DNA of 64,000 nucleotides, from positions 104,282 to 168,281 of the forward strand of contig NZ_LPWE01000003.1 in the NCBI RefSeq assembly GCF_001723355.1. The letters are read 5' to 3'. Source of the stretch: Methyloceanibacter stevinii. GTDB lineage: Bacteria; Pseudomonadota; Alphaproteobacteria; Rhizobiales; Methyloligellaceae. A program made the translations under genes and the position numbers. Shown here piece by piece: positions 9,671 through 20,391 of the stretch (position 1 is its first letter; every line of letters starts with the position of its first letter). The notes below the pieces were generated by a model. The model did not search any database and was not told the DNA's origin. It saw only the letters and a list, made by a program, of their open reading frames with translations.

Positions 9671-11719
9671 ATGGGCCAAGCGCAGGGCCAACCAGCCCGC
9701 AGCGCTCGCTGCATCGCACTGGTTGGCCCCTATCTCAGCGGAAAAACAACACTTCTTGAAGCCATTCTGGCGCGGACCGACGCCATCAAGAGGCAAGGTT
9801 CGGCGGCGGCCGGCAACACGGTCGGAGATGCCTCGGACGAGGCCCGCCATCACGGCATGAGTGTGGAGCTCAACGCCGCCACGGTCGAATTTCTCGGCGA
9901 CACATTCACATTTCTCGACTGTCCGGGCTCGATCGAGTTCCAGGCCGATGCCGCCAATGTGCTTAGCGCCTGCGACGCGGCGGTCGTGGTGTGCGAGCCG
10001 GACGAGAAGAAGGTTCCGGCCCTGCAGCTCATCCTGAAGCAGCTCGAGGACCGGGGCATCCCCCACTTCCTGTTCCTGAACAAGATCGACAAGGCCGAAA
10101 CCCGCGTGCGCGACATCGTGCCGATGCTGCAGCCCGCATCGACCGTGCCGCTGGTGCTGCGCCAGGTGCCGATCTGGGAAAACAGCATCGTCACGGGCTT
10201 CATCGATCTCGCCCTGGAGCGCGCGCACGTCTATCGCGAGCACGCGCCGTCCAAGGTGGTCGACATCCCCGACGCTCTCACCGACCGGGAGCAGGAGCGC
10301 CGCTTCTCGATGCTGGAGCAGCTTGCCGATTACGACGACGAGCTGATGGAACAGCTTCTCGAGGATGTGCCGCCGCCGCGCGACAAGGTCTTTGACGATT
10401 TGGCGGAGGACCTGCGCGAAGGCGTGATCTGTCCCGTGCTGTTGGGGTCGGCGGAGAACGGCAACGGTATTGCCCGGCTCCTGAAGGCCCTTCGCCACGA
10501 AGCCCCTTTTGTCGAAACGGCGGCTGAACGGCTCGGTGTGGCGGATGCCGCATCCTGCGCCTTCGTGATGAAGACGTTCCACACGGCTCATGCGGGCAAG
10601 CTGTCGCTCGTGCGGATTCTCGCCGGCACCTTCGCCGACGGGGATGCGGTCTTCGGCGGCGCGGCCGAGGAGCGTATCGCCGGGACCTTCGATGTCCTGG
10701 GTCAGGAGCCGGTCAAGCGCGGTCCGGGCAAGCCGGGTGACACGGTCGCTTTCGGGCGGCTCGAAAGCGTGCAGACCGGCGACACCTTGTCGACCGACAA
10801 GGCCGCGGTCCCGTCGATCGACCGGGCGGTCATGCCCGAGCCTGTTTTCGGCTTGGCGCTCGTCGCCAAGGAGAAGAAGGACGAGGTGAAGCTGACCACG
10901 GGCCTCGCCAAGATCGTCGAGGAGGATCCGTCGATCTCCGTCGCCCACGATCAGGACATGGGTCAGATGATCCTGTGGGGGCAGGGTGAGATGCATTTGC
11001 GCGTCGCCCTGGAACGCCTGATCCGCAAATACGGGGCGGCGGCCTCCACCTATCCGCGGGAGGTTCCCTACAAGGAATCGATCCGGAAGCAGGCGCAGGT
11101 GCGCGGGCGCCACAAGAAGCAGTCGGGCGGTCACGGCCAGTTCGGCGACGTGGTGCTCGACATCAAGCCGTTGCCGCGCGGGAGCGGCTTCACCTTCGCC
11201 GAGACCATCACCGGCGGCGTGGTGCCGAAGAACTACATCCCGTCCGTCGAACACGGTGTGCGCGACTATCTGCACACGGGGCCGTTGGGTTTCCAGGTGG
11301 TGGATGTGGCGGTGTGCCTGGTCGATGGGTCCTACCACTCGGTCGACAGCTCCGACATGGCGTTCCGCCAGGCCGGCCGGCTGGCGATGGCCGAGGGGAT
11401 GCCGCAGTGTCAGCCGGTGCTGCTGGAGCCCATCATGGCCGTGGAGATCGCGGTTCCGTCGGAGGCGACCCCCCGGGTCAATTCCATCGTCTCCTCGCAC
11501 CGCGGCCAGATTCTCGGCTTCGATGCCCGTCCGGGCTGGCCGGGCTGGGACGTGGTTCAAGCCCATATTCCCGAAGCCGAAATCCAGACCCTGATCGTGG
11601 AATTGCGGTCGGCGACGGCGGGCGTGGGAACGTTCCAGGCCCGGCACGATCATTTGGCCGAATTGGTGGGCAAAGCCGCCGATCAGGTGCTGTCCCACCG
11701 GCGCGATCAGGCTGCCTGA
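9671..11719 (+). CDS. Elongation factor G-like GTPase (EF-G paralogue)
   Basis: The 682-residue protein has the full EF-G layout: G domain (1-260), domain II (about 290-370), III, IV (about 470-590) and V. The P-loop is GPYLSGKTT, not the GHVDAGKTT of true EF-G. The G3 motif is DCPGS where EF-G has DTPGH, so the catalytic histidine is replaced. G4 is NKID. These deviations mark the EF-G-like clade whose role in translation is unclear. GGAGG lies five bases before ATG 9671, which settles the start. It stands alone rather than in the str operon. Confidence 0.85.
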   Translation: MGQAQGQPARSARCIALVGPYLSGKTTLLEAILARTDAIKRQGSAAAGNTVGDASDEARHHGMSVELNAATVEFLGDTFTFLDCPGSIEFQADAANVLSACDAAVVVCEPDEKKVPALQLILKQLEDRGIPHFLFLNKIDKAETRVRDIVPMLQPASTVPLVLRQVPIWENSIVTGFIDLALERAHVYREHAPSKVVDIPDALTDREQERRFSMLEQLADYDDELMEQLLEDVPPPRDKVFDDLAEDLREGVICPVLLGSAENGNGIARLLKALRHEAPFVETAAERLGVADAASCAFVMKTFHTAHAGKLSLVRILAGTFADGDAVFGGAAEERIAGTFDVLGQEPVKRGPGKPGDTVAFGRLESVQTGDTLSTDKAAVPSIDRAVMPEPVFGLALVAKEKKDEVKLTTGLAKIVEEDPSISVAHDQDMGQMILWGQGEMHLRVALERLIRKYGAAASTYPREVPYKESIRKQAQVRGRHKKQSGGHGQFGDVVLDIKPLPRGSGFTFAETITGGVVPKNYIPSVEHGVRDYLHTGPLGFQVVDVAVCLVDGSYHSVDSSDMAFRQAGRLAMAEGMPQCQPVLLEPIMAVEIAVPSEATPRVNSIVSSHRGQILGFDARPGWPGWDVVQAHIPEAEIQTLIVELRSATAGVGTFQARHDHLAELVGKAADQVLSHRRDQAA

Positions 11720-11882
11720 TTGCGCTGGATCAAGGGTGGGCGGGGTGATTCGTTCTGGGTCGTCTGGTAGGCTTGGAGCTACCAAATTTTGGCCCCGGGC
11801 CTTGCCCCGCGTCTCCCATACCGGTAGACGATGGTGCCTTATACTTTCGTCTGATGTCAGTTAGCTTCCAGAGGGTAATCCC

Positions 11883-13112
11883 ATGACTGTATTTCCAGCT
11901 CTCGTAATCCCGGAGACACTTGCCGCAGGCCCCGGGCCCGGCAACACGGATCCCCGCGTGCTCGAGGCTTTCGCCAAGACCGGCGTCGCCGACCACATGC
12001 AAGCCGACGTGCTGCGCGGCATGAAGGAGGCGAAGCTGATGCTCCGCGAATTGTGGGGCACCAAGAATGTCTACACCTTTGGCGTTGCGGGCACGGGCTG
12101 GGACGGTCTGGATTGCGTGCACAGCCTGATCCTTCCGGGCGACGAGGTCGTGGCGTTCGTCAACGGCACCTTCTCCAGCATCGACGGCCTGACCATTCGC
12201 ATGAAGGCCGCCACCCAGGAGGAACTCGCCGAGAATTCGCTCGATCCGAAGCCGGCCAGCGTGAAGATCATCGATACGCCGCACGGCCAGTCGATCTCCG
12301 CCGAAACCATCGACAAGGCGCTTGCCGAGCACAAGCCCATGTGGGCCTTCATGGCGCATTGGGAGACGGGCTCGGGCCGCGTGAACGACCTCAAGGGCTT
12401 CTCCGACGCCTGCGTGAAGCACGGTGTCATGGGCATCGTCGATGCCGTGTCGAGCCTTGGCGTCGGCGATTTCAATATCGACGACTATCCGGGCGTGGTG
12501 GCCTGGGCGTCCTGTCCGCAGAAGGGCGTGCTGTCCCTGCCGTTGACTTACGCGCCGGTCAGCTTCACCGACAAGGCGATCGAGATGGTCAAGAAGCGGG
12601 GCTGCCGGACTTTCGTCCATCATCCGATTCTGGACGCGCGTCACTGGGGCATCATCGACGGCAAGGACGTCGACACCCCCGTCTACCACCAGACCCATTC
12701 CGGCTATGCCGTGGCCGCCTTCCACGAGGCGCTGCGCATCATTCTGGGCTACGGCCGCGCCCGCAAGGCGTCGGACTACAAGTATCACGAGGCTGCGCTG
12801 CGCCAGGCCGTTGAGGCCATGGGCTGCGAGGTCACGTCGAACATGCCGAGCCTCGTGGTGCTGAACCTGCCGGGCAAGCTGGCCGGTCGCGAGAAGGAAC
12901 TGGTCCAGGGCGCACGTGCGCAGGGCTTCGGCATCTGGCCGACCCTGTCCGAGCCCGTTCAGGTCCGTATCGGTATCCTCAACCAGCTTTCGCCGGAGCA
13001 GATCACCGAGATCGTCAGCCGTTTCGCCGACTCCATGCTCGCCATGGGCGCCGAGTTCGACAAGGCGACCGTGTTGAACCAGCTGAAGTCCTACTACGCC
13101 AAAGCCGCGTAA
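11883..13112 (+). CDS. Class-V aminotransferase, serine/alanine-glyoxylate type
   Basis: The 409-residue PLP enzyme shows fold-type-I class-V features: AGPGPGNTDPRVLEAF near residue 15, DAVSSLGVGDFNIDDYPG near 192 (PLP aspartate), and the Schiff-base lysine in CPQKGVLSLPL near 217. The family transfers the amino group of serine or alanine to glyoxylate; in serine-cycle methylotrophs this step makes hydroxypyruvate. The sequence is clearly divergent from textbook SgaA, for example in GTGWDGLDCVHSL, so the substrate pair is uncertain. GAGGG lies six to seven bases before the ATG. It is monocistronic, with a 163-bp upstream gap. Confidence 0.75.
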   Translation: MTVFPALVIPETLAAGPGPGNTDPRVLEAFAKTGVADHMQADVLRGMKEAKLMLRELWGTKNVYTFGVAGTGWDGLDCVHSLILPGDEVVAFVNGTFSSIDGLTIRMKAATQEELAENSLDPKPASVKIIDTPHGQSISAETIDKALAEHKPMWAFMAHWETGSGRVNDLKGFSDACVKHGVMGIVDAVSSLGVGDFNIDDYPGVVAWASCPQKGVLSLPLTYAPVSFTDKAIEMVKKRGCRTFVHHPILDARHWGIIDGKDVDTPVYHQTHSGYAVAAFHEALRIILGYGRARKASDYKYHEAALRQAVEAMGCEVTSNMPSLVVLNLPGKLAGREKELVQGARAQGFGIWPTLSEPVQVRIGILNQLSPEQITEIVSRFADSMLAMGAEFDKATVLNQLKSYYAKAA

Positions 13113-13169
13113 GGGTGGCCGCGTAAGACGGATCAGCCCGGCGATCCTCTTCCCGATTGGGAAAGTTGA

Positions 13170-15187
13170 ATGGCTTCGCAAAGCCGCCGGAATGTTAGAA
13201 CACTGCGATCAGCGCCCGTGCCCCTGGCCGTGGCGCTGATCGCGCTTTCCTTCCTCCTCGTTCCAGGCATCCGCGCGCAAGCGGAGGAGCCTGAGGACTT
13301 TTCCGAGATCAGCCGCGAAATTCCGGCGCTCGCCGCCCGTGCCAAAATGAATGAGGCCGAGGCGCTGGCTGAGCGCTATGTGGCGGACGCGGCGCTGAGG
13401 CCGGCAAAGACAGTCCCGAATACGCCACGGCGCTGACCTGGCTCGGCTGGGTCTACAAGCAGCAACAGCGCTACGCCGACGCCGAGCCACTGCTCAAGCA
13501 GGCGCTTGCGATCCGCGAGAAGGCCTATGGGCCCAATCATCCCCTCGTCGCGACCAGCCTGAATAATCTCGCCGGGCTCTACGAGCAGCAGGACCGGTTC
13601 GCGGACGCCGAGTCGCTCCTGGTCCGCGTGGAGGCCATTCGCGCCAAGGCGGTCGGGCGCGGCATGCTCGAGGCGCTGCCGCTCGAAATTCAGGAGCTTC
13701 AGGCGAAGGGCAAAGATGCGGAAGCTGCCCGTCTGGCCGACCATTACGTCGCGCTGTCCAAGGAGCGCTACGGCGCCGATCAGCCGGGCGTGGTGCCGGC
13801 GCTGGTCGAAGCTGCATTCGTGTTCCAGCAGCAGGGCAAGCTCGGCAAGGCGGAGGCACTGCTGAAGAAGGCTCTCGCGATCCGCGTCGCCGCGTTCGGC
13901 CCGCGCAGCGTCGAGGTGGCCGACAGCGCCGAGCAGCTTGCCTATCTCTATAAGAACGCCAAGCGCTACAAGGACGCCGTGCGCGCCATGAAGCGCGCGC
14001 TGTCCATCCGGCAGGCCGAGTATGGCGCGCGCAACGAAAAGTCCATTGCGACCATGGAGGCGCTGGCCGGTGTCTACATGGCCGCAGGCCGCACCAAGGA
14101 GGCGGAGAAGACGTTTGCCGCCGCCCGCAAGCTCGAAGGCAAGAAGGTGCGGCGCTACGCCTATATGCGCCAGGAGACCTCCTACGCGGTAGTGAAGGTC
14201 TTCTATGCCACGGACCGCAAGAACACCGGCAAGACCGATCCCGCCTCCGTCTATGGCGGCGACAGGGGCCCGCTGACATTCGGCGTCGCGGCGGTCGGCA
14301 TCCCGCCTGGACACCAGGTCGGCGTGGTCGAAACGCCGTCGATCTGGCGGCTCGAATGGTGCAACGATCCAGACCAGTTCGTGGTGCTGCTTTCGGTGGA
14401 CGAGGTCGACAAGACCAAATTCTTCGATGACGTCGCGGCCCGTGTGAAGAGTTCGGACCGCAAGTCCGCCTTCGTCTTCGTGCATGGCTACAACGTGGCC
14501 TTCGTCGATGCTGCGCGGCGGACGGCGCAGATCACCTACGACCTCGGCTTCGGTGGTGCGCCGGTACTCTACAGCTGGCCGTCACAAGCTAGCTACGCCT
14601 CGTACAAGGTGGACGAGACCAACGCGGAGTGGGCGCGGCTCGACTTCAAGAACTTCCTGAAAGACTTCGTCGCGCAGTCCGGCGCGGAGCACATCTATCT
14701 CATCGCCCACAGCATGGGTACGCGCGTCCTGACGGGCGCGCTGAAGGAACTCGTGCTGGAAGACCCGAGCATCCGCGAGAAGTTCGACGAGATCATTCTT
14801 GCGGCGCCCGATATCGACGCGGACACGTTCAAGCGCGACATCGCGCCGAAGATCCTGGCGGGCGAGGGCGGGACGACGCTCTATGCCTCCTCGGGCGACT
14901 ACGCGCTGCTGGCGTCGAAGACCTTTGCCGGCTATCCGCGCGCGGGCGATACGGCCGACGGCGTGATTATCGCGCCCGGCGTCGACACGATCGATGCGAG
15001 CGCCATCCGTACCGACTTCGTCGGCCACGGCTATTACGGGGACTCGGACACGGTGCTCGGCGATCTGCGCGATCTCATTCTCGAAGGCAAGCGCCCGGAC
15101 AAGCGCTCGCGCCTTGCGCCGGTGAAAACCGATGGCGGGCGCTACTGGACCTTCACGGAAAAGCCAAAGCCGGCCGCCACGCCATAG
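13170..15187 (+). CDS. TPR-repeat / alpha-beta hydrolase (DUF900) fusion, frameshifted
   Basis: One missing base near 13396 splits a protein of about 672 residues. The N-terminus is an export signal (hydrophobic about 16-36). Residues about 85-330 are tetratricopeptide repeats of the kinesin-light-chain type (YADAEPLLKQALAIREKAYG, KAEALLKKALAIR). The C-terminal half is a DUF900/COG4782 hydrolase with FVHGYNV and the nucleophile elbow AHSMGT. TPRs probably recruit a partner to an extracytoplasmic esterase-like domain; substrate unknown. Both parts are intact outside the single shift. Confidence 0.75.
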
Positions 15188-15220
15188 GCGGCGACAGCCG
15201 GTCCGCGTCAGAGCCAGGCG

Positions 15221-15759
15221 TCAGTTCGTGCGGGGGTTCTGCTGGCGCCATTCGCCGGGGCGCTGGAAGGTGCCGGCCCAGATGCCTTTGCCGGCCGCGC
15301 GGGCCTCGCTTTCCGCACCGGCATAGGCGTAGCCCGTTTGCCGGCCGAGATCGATCGCGTAGCCTCCCGCACCATGGCCTCGCCGATATCCGGCACGCCC
15401 TTGGCCCCGCACTGGGCGACGTTGCGGCCGTATTTGTCGGTTGCCTGCTCGACGCAGGAGACATCGCCGCCCTTGATGAGCTTGGCGAGTTCGGTTTTCG
15501 CGGCGCGGCCGCACGACCATTCCTTGCCCTTGGCGTCGGTGCAGGTCTGGTGGAGTTCCGGCGCGTCGATGGCGAAGATGCGGTAATCCTCACCGTTGCT
15601 GGCGCGCAAGGAATCGCCATCGACGGCGACGAGCTTCGCGCCCGGACCGATCATCTCGGATTCCATCCCGCAATAGCGGTTCAGCAGCAAGACCAGACCC
15701 AGCACGAGCAGCAGGGCGATCGCGCGCCCCAGCTGATTGATGAGCGTCCGCCGCGTCAT
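15221..15759 (-). CDS. Membrane-anchored thermonuclease (SNase) family protein, frameshifted
   Basis: A single missing base near 15365 splits a protein of about 179 residues. After a hydrophobic anchor (about 10-30, LGRAIALLLVLGLVLLL) comes an SNase/OB-fold domain: AVDGDSLRASNGEDYRIFAID with DAPEL, then DKYGRNVAQC. In the shifted frame come GYAIDLGRQTGYAY and the usual C-terminus GIWAGTFQRPGEWR. Family members are calcium-dependent nucleases or non-catalytic relatives. ATG 15831, inside the 3' end of the transglycosylase gene, is a possible earlier start adding 24 residues; neither has a strong ribosome binding site. Confidence 0.75.
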
Positions 15760-15820
15760 CGGCGTAGACCGCCGCCGGGTCGACGTACTACTCCGGGTCT
15801 GGAAGTTGTCTTTCGGGCCA

Positions 15821-16627
15821 TCAGCCGCCATCGATCTGGGCGCCGACAATCGCGATCGTCTGTTGGTAGACGCCAGCGGCATTCCAGCCCTGGATGGCCC
15901 GATAGTTCGGCTGACCGGGCTGATAGCCGGCGCCGGGCCGCCAGCCGTGACCGCGCAGGAAGTTGGCGGTGGAGGCCAGGGCGTCGGCCTTGTTGTTGAG
16001 ATCGACGCGGCCGTCACCGCTGCCGTCGACGCCGTAGAGCAGGACGTTGCGCGGCAGAAACTGTGTATGGCCGACTTCGCCATGCATGGCGCCGACCTGG
16101 CTCGGGCTCAAGGCGCCCCGGTCGACGAGCTGCAGGGCCGCGTAGAGATGCGGCCGGAAGAAGTCGGGCCGCCGGCAGTCATAGGCGAGGGTGGCGACCG
16201 CCGAGATCGTGTTCTGGCGGCCCATGTAGCGCCCAAAGCCCGTCTCCATGCCCCAGATCGCGATCAACGGTCCGGGCGGCACGCCGTACCGGCGCTCGAT
16301 TGCGTTGAAGAGGGCCGCGTTCGAGGCCTTATAGCGCCTGCCTTGCGAAGCGATGGCGGAGGCGCCGCGCTTCTTCATGAACTGGTCCAGGGACAGCTTG
16401 AAGCTGTGCTGGCCTCGGTCGGCCTTGATGGTGCCGTAGGCGTAACGGGTGCCCATGAGCGCATTGATGCCGCGCTGGCCGATGCCGTTGGCCTTGGCTT
16501 CCTGTGCGAAGGAGCGTTTCCACGCTTCGAAACCGTTGGCGTTGTTGCCGCAGCGCGCGGCGAGCGCCGGGGCGGCGGTCAGAATAAGAAGGGCGCTCGC
16601 GAGCGCGATCAGTCGGGTGTACGCCAT
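15821..16627 (-). CDS. Lytic murein transglycosylase, MltB family
   Basis: The 268-residue protein has a signal peptide (cleavage after ALA, about residue 23) and an MltB-type SLT domain. The catalytic glutamate lies in IWGMETGFGRYMG near residue 128, and VGHTQFLPRNVLLYGVD near 190 belongs to the substrate groove. These enzymes cleave glycan strands of peptidoglycan in the periplasm, forming 1,6-anhydro-MurNAc ends. GGAAGG lies five bases before ATG 16627. The thermonuclease gene follows on the same strand and may be cotranscribed. Confidence 0.85.
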   Translation of the reverse strand: MAYTRLIALASALLILTAAPALAARCGNNANGFEAWKRSFAQEAKANGIGQRGINALMGTRYAYGTIKADRGQHSFKLSLDQFMKKRGASAIASQGRRYKASNAALFNAIERRYGVPPGPLIAIWGMETGFGRYMGRQNTISAVATLAYDCRRPDFFRPHLYAALQLVDRGALSPSQVGAMHGEVGHTQFLPRNVLLYGVDGSGDGRVDLNNKADALASTANFLRGHGWRPGAGYQPGQPNYRAIQGWNAAGVYQQTIAIVGAQIDGG

Positions 16628-16936
16628 CAGGGCCTTCCATCGTTCAGGAGGCACCGGGCGAGAGCCGTCCCGAGCCACCGTCCTTGAGTGTCCTCCGCCC
16701 GAGCGTTCTCGATTCGCTCAAGCCTATCAAGCAAAGCTCCGTTCCCCGCGGCAGCCGTTGTAGCGTGAGGATTCGCCGCTTGGCAATCGGCGCCTGATGC
16801 CTCCAGCGCGTAATTTTGCGCGCATGACAGCGCGTGCATGGCCGATGCGCCATGCACGTAGGAGACCCTTGGATTGGGGGTGACCATGCGCGCCGTGGCA
16901 TGGCGCACGAGGGGCCATGTGCGCGTTCGGCGTCGC
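16628..16936. other. Intergenic region with a 10-bp inverted repeat
   Basis: This 309-bp gap between the phasin and transglycosylase genes has no convincing coding frame. It holds a perfect 10-bp inverted repeat, CGTGCATGGC at 16833-16842 pairing with 16849-16858 around a six-base loop, about 80 nt downstream of the phasin stop. No T-run follows, so it is a weak terminator candidate or an operator. Confidence 0.4.
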
Positions 16937-17320
16937 TTAGCGCTTCGGGCGGCCCGTCTGCATGTTTTGCAGGGCGTCCGCCATTAGCCACGACAATTGC
17001 TGCGCCTGGATGCCGAAGGTCTGCATCTGCGTTTGCACGTAGCGGCTCTGCAGCGTCATGACCTCCTGCAGATCGTGGGCCTTGGCCATGTCGCTCGCCA
17101 GCGCAAACGAGCGCTCGGCGTTTTCCTTGGCGAAGCCAATCGCGCGATCCTGAATCGTCTTGAAGTTCTTCGCCTCTGGCACGCCGGACGCGGACCAAGC
17201 GTTCATCGCTTGGCTCATGAACTCCATGAACTGGCCATAAGCCACGCGTGCTTGCTCGACGTTCTTCTCGGCCAAGTCACGCATGTCTGTTGGAAATTCG
17301 AACATTTGTTTCTTATTCAT
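16937..17320 (-). CDS. Phasin family protein
   Basis: The 127-residue protein starts MNKKQMFEFP and is almost entirely amphipathic helix, with no signal peptide, as in phasin_2-type proteins that coat polyhydroxyalkanoate granules. AGGGA lies four bases before ATG 17320; a longer reading to 17395 lacks support. A phasin implies carbon storage as PHB, though no PHA synthase lies in the window. Related helical proteins sometimes have other roles, so the granule link is family-based. Confidence 0.75.
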   Translation of the reverse strand: MNKKQMFEFPTDMRDLAEKNVEQARVAYGQFMEFMSQAMNAWSASGVPEAKNFKTIQDRAIGFAKENAERSFALASDMAKAHDLQEVMTLQSRYVQTQMQTFGIQAQQLSWLMADALQNMQTGRPKR

Positions 17321-17538
17321 GGGTTCCCTTTCAGCCCGGCTCTCTTCTTCAAAGGGCCCTGAGCCCAACGCGATACGGGACATAGAATACAGCATATTCG
17401 GCCACGAAAGCTATGTCAGGGGCCTTAAGGAACGCTTGCCGCCCCGCCCCCCCAAAGGCCCGTAAACCGTGCTTTTGGGGCCTTCCGGGCCCGTTCTCGC
17501 TTGGTATGGTGAACTGATCGTGGCAGTTAGCTGAAGCC

Positions 17539-19310
17539 ATGGCGGGGATTCACGACAGCTTGACGGCGGGTTCGGCGTCCAAGGCGGATGCCGCTCCCTC
17601 CCAGAGGGAGCCTACGCCAAGGGTGCCATCAGCAAGGGAGCTAACACCAAGGGCGCTGGCCACCGGCCTGATCCTCGGCGCGCTCCTGGCCCCCTGCAAT
17701 GTCTATTCAGGCTGAAGATCGGCTGGTCGTTCAACATGTCGATCACCGCCTTGCTGCTGGCCTTTGCGTTTTGGGCGCCCATAACGCGGCTTCTGCGGCG
17801 CCCGTCCTGGGGCATGCTCGAGAGCAACATCAATCAAACCACGGCCTCGGCCGCCGCGGCCATTACGTCGAGCGGCCTCGTCGCGCCGATCCCGGCGCTG
17901 GCGGCGATGACGGGCGAGAACCTGCCCTGGCTACCCCTCATCGTCTGGGTGTTCTCGGTGAGCTTCCTCGGCGTGTGGATCGGCTGGTTCCTGCGGCCGC
18001 GGATGATCGAGCAGTCCGATCTCGTCTTTCCCGCCGGCATGGCGGCGGCACAGACCATGCGCGATATGTTCGCCCATGCGGACGAGGCGATGTCGCGGGT
18101 CAAGGTCCTGATGTCGTCTCTGGTGGGCGCGATCCTGTTCAACGTACTCGACAAGCTGGTCTGGCAAATCCCGAGGGTGGGGCCCACCCTGACCGCCTCG
18201 AAGCTGACCTTCGTGTTCGATCCATCGCTGCTGCTGCTGGGCTTCGGCGGCATCATCGGCTTGCGGGCGGGCCTCGGCTTGCTGATCGGCGCGCTGCTCG
18301 CGTGGGGTCTGATCGGGCCCGTGTTGATCGAGCACGGGATCGTTCAGGTCTCGGAAAGCCAGGTGAGCTGGTTCGAGCCGCTGGTCGGCTGGCTGCTCTG
18401 GCCGGGGGTCGCCGTGATGGTGGCGGCCAGTCTCACCAGCTTCGCCGCCTCGCTGTTCGCGGTCTCGAAACACCATCCGCACGGTCAGGCGCCCACACGC
18501 GCATCCGGGAACGGCTGGTTTCAGTTCGCCGGGTTTACCGTCGCGGCGGCGCTCGCCATCGTGCTCCAGGTCGTCCTGTTCAATGTGCATTGGACGATGG
18601 CGCTGGCGTCCATCCCCGTGGCCTTCGTGCTGGCCACGGTGGCCGCCCGCGTCGTCGGAGAGACATCGGTCGCGCCGATCGGGGCGATCGGCAAGGTCTC
18701 ACAGCTGACATTTGGGGCTATGGCCCCGGGCCAGCCCATCACCAATCTCATGACCGCCAATGTAGCGGGCGGGTCGGCGGGCCAGTCTGCGGACCTTCTC
18801 AACGATTTTCGCGCGGGCCATGAGGTCGGTGCGCATCCGGCGCGCCAGGTCGTGGCCCAGTGCGCGGGCGTCGTGGTCGGCAGCATCGTCAGCAGTCTCG
18901 TGTACCTGATGCTGATCCCGGATCCGGCCACGCAACTGTTCACGCCGGAATGGCCCGCGCCCGCCGTCGCCGTTTGGAAGGCAGTGGCGGAGGCCCTCAG
19001 CGACGGACTTGGCGGGATCGCCCCGTCCGCGCTTTGGGCCATGGCCGTCGGCGGGGTGCTCGGCGTGGTGCTGGCTCTGTTGGAGCGCTGGCTGGACCCG
19101 AAACGTCTGATCTTCGTGCCGAGCGGGGCGGCACTGGGCCTCGCCTTCGTGATCCCGGCCAGCACGTCGCTGATGCTGTTCGCGGGCGCGGGGCTGGCCG
19201 CCATCGCGCATAAATTCGCACCCCACTGGGCCGCGCGTTTTCTCTTGAGCGTGGCCGCAGGATTGGTGGCGGGCGAAAGCCTGTTCGGCGTCGTTTCGGT
19301 GTGGTTCTGA
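17539..19310 (+). CDS. OPT family transporter, frameshifted
   Basis: One missing base near 17713 separates the first 58 residues from the rest. Joined, the protein is about 590 residues with an N-terminal cytoplasmic stretch, then the OPT opening motif (ALLAPCNVYSG shifting into LKIGWSFNMSI) and about 14 hydrophobic segments. NQTTASAAAAITSSGLVAP near residue 95 is a conserved OPT motif. OPT proteins import oligopeptides or metal-chelate conjugates using the proton gradient. The substrate is not predictable. There is no strong ribosome binding site before ATG 17539. Confidence 0.82.
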
Positions 19311-19326
19311 GGGCTACCGAGAGCCG

Positions 19327-20391
<1,065 letters not shown>

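Noticed and set aside
9587..11785. 732-codon open frame antisense to the EF-G-like gene
   Set aside because: High-GC third-position bias produces long antisense frames. The plus strand has a clear EF-G fold, P-loop and ribosome binding site; the antisense product is Arg/His-rich with no motif.
11730..13181. 483-codon open frame antisense to the class-V aminotransferase
   Set aside because: Shadow frame: the plus strand has PLP-enzyme motifs and a good start, and the antisense product has none.
16627..16908. 93-codon minus-strand frame between the phasin and transglycosylase genes
   Set aside because: No ribosome binding site, no recognisable motif, and it overlaps the inverted repeat at 16833-16858.
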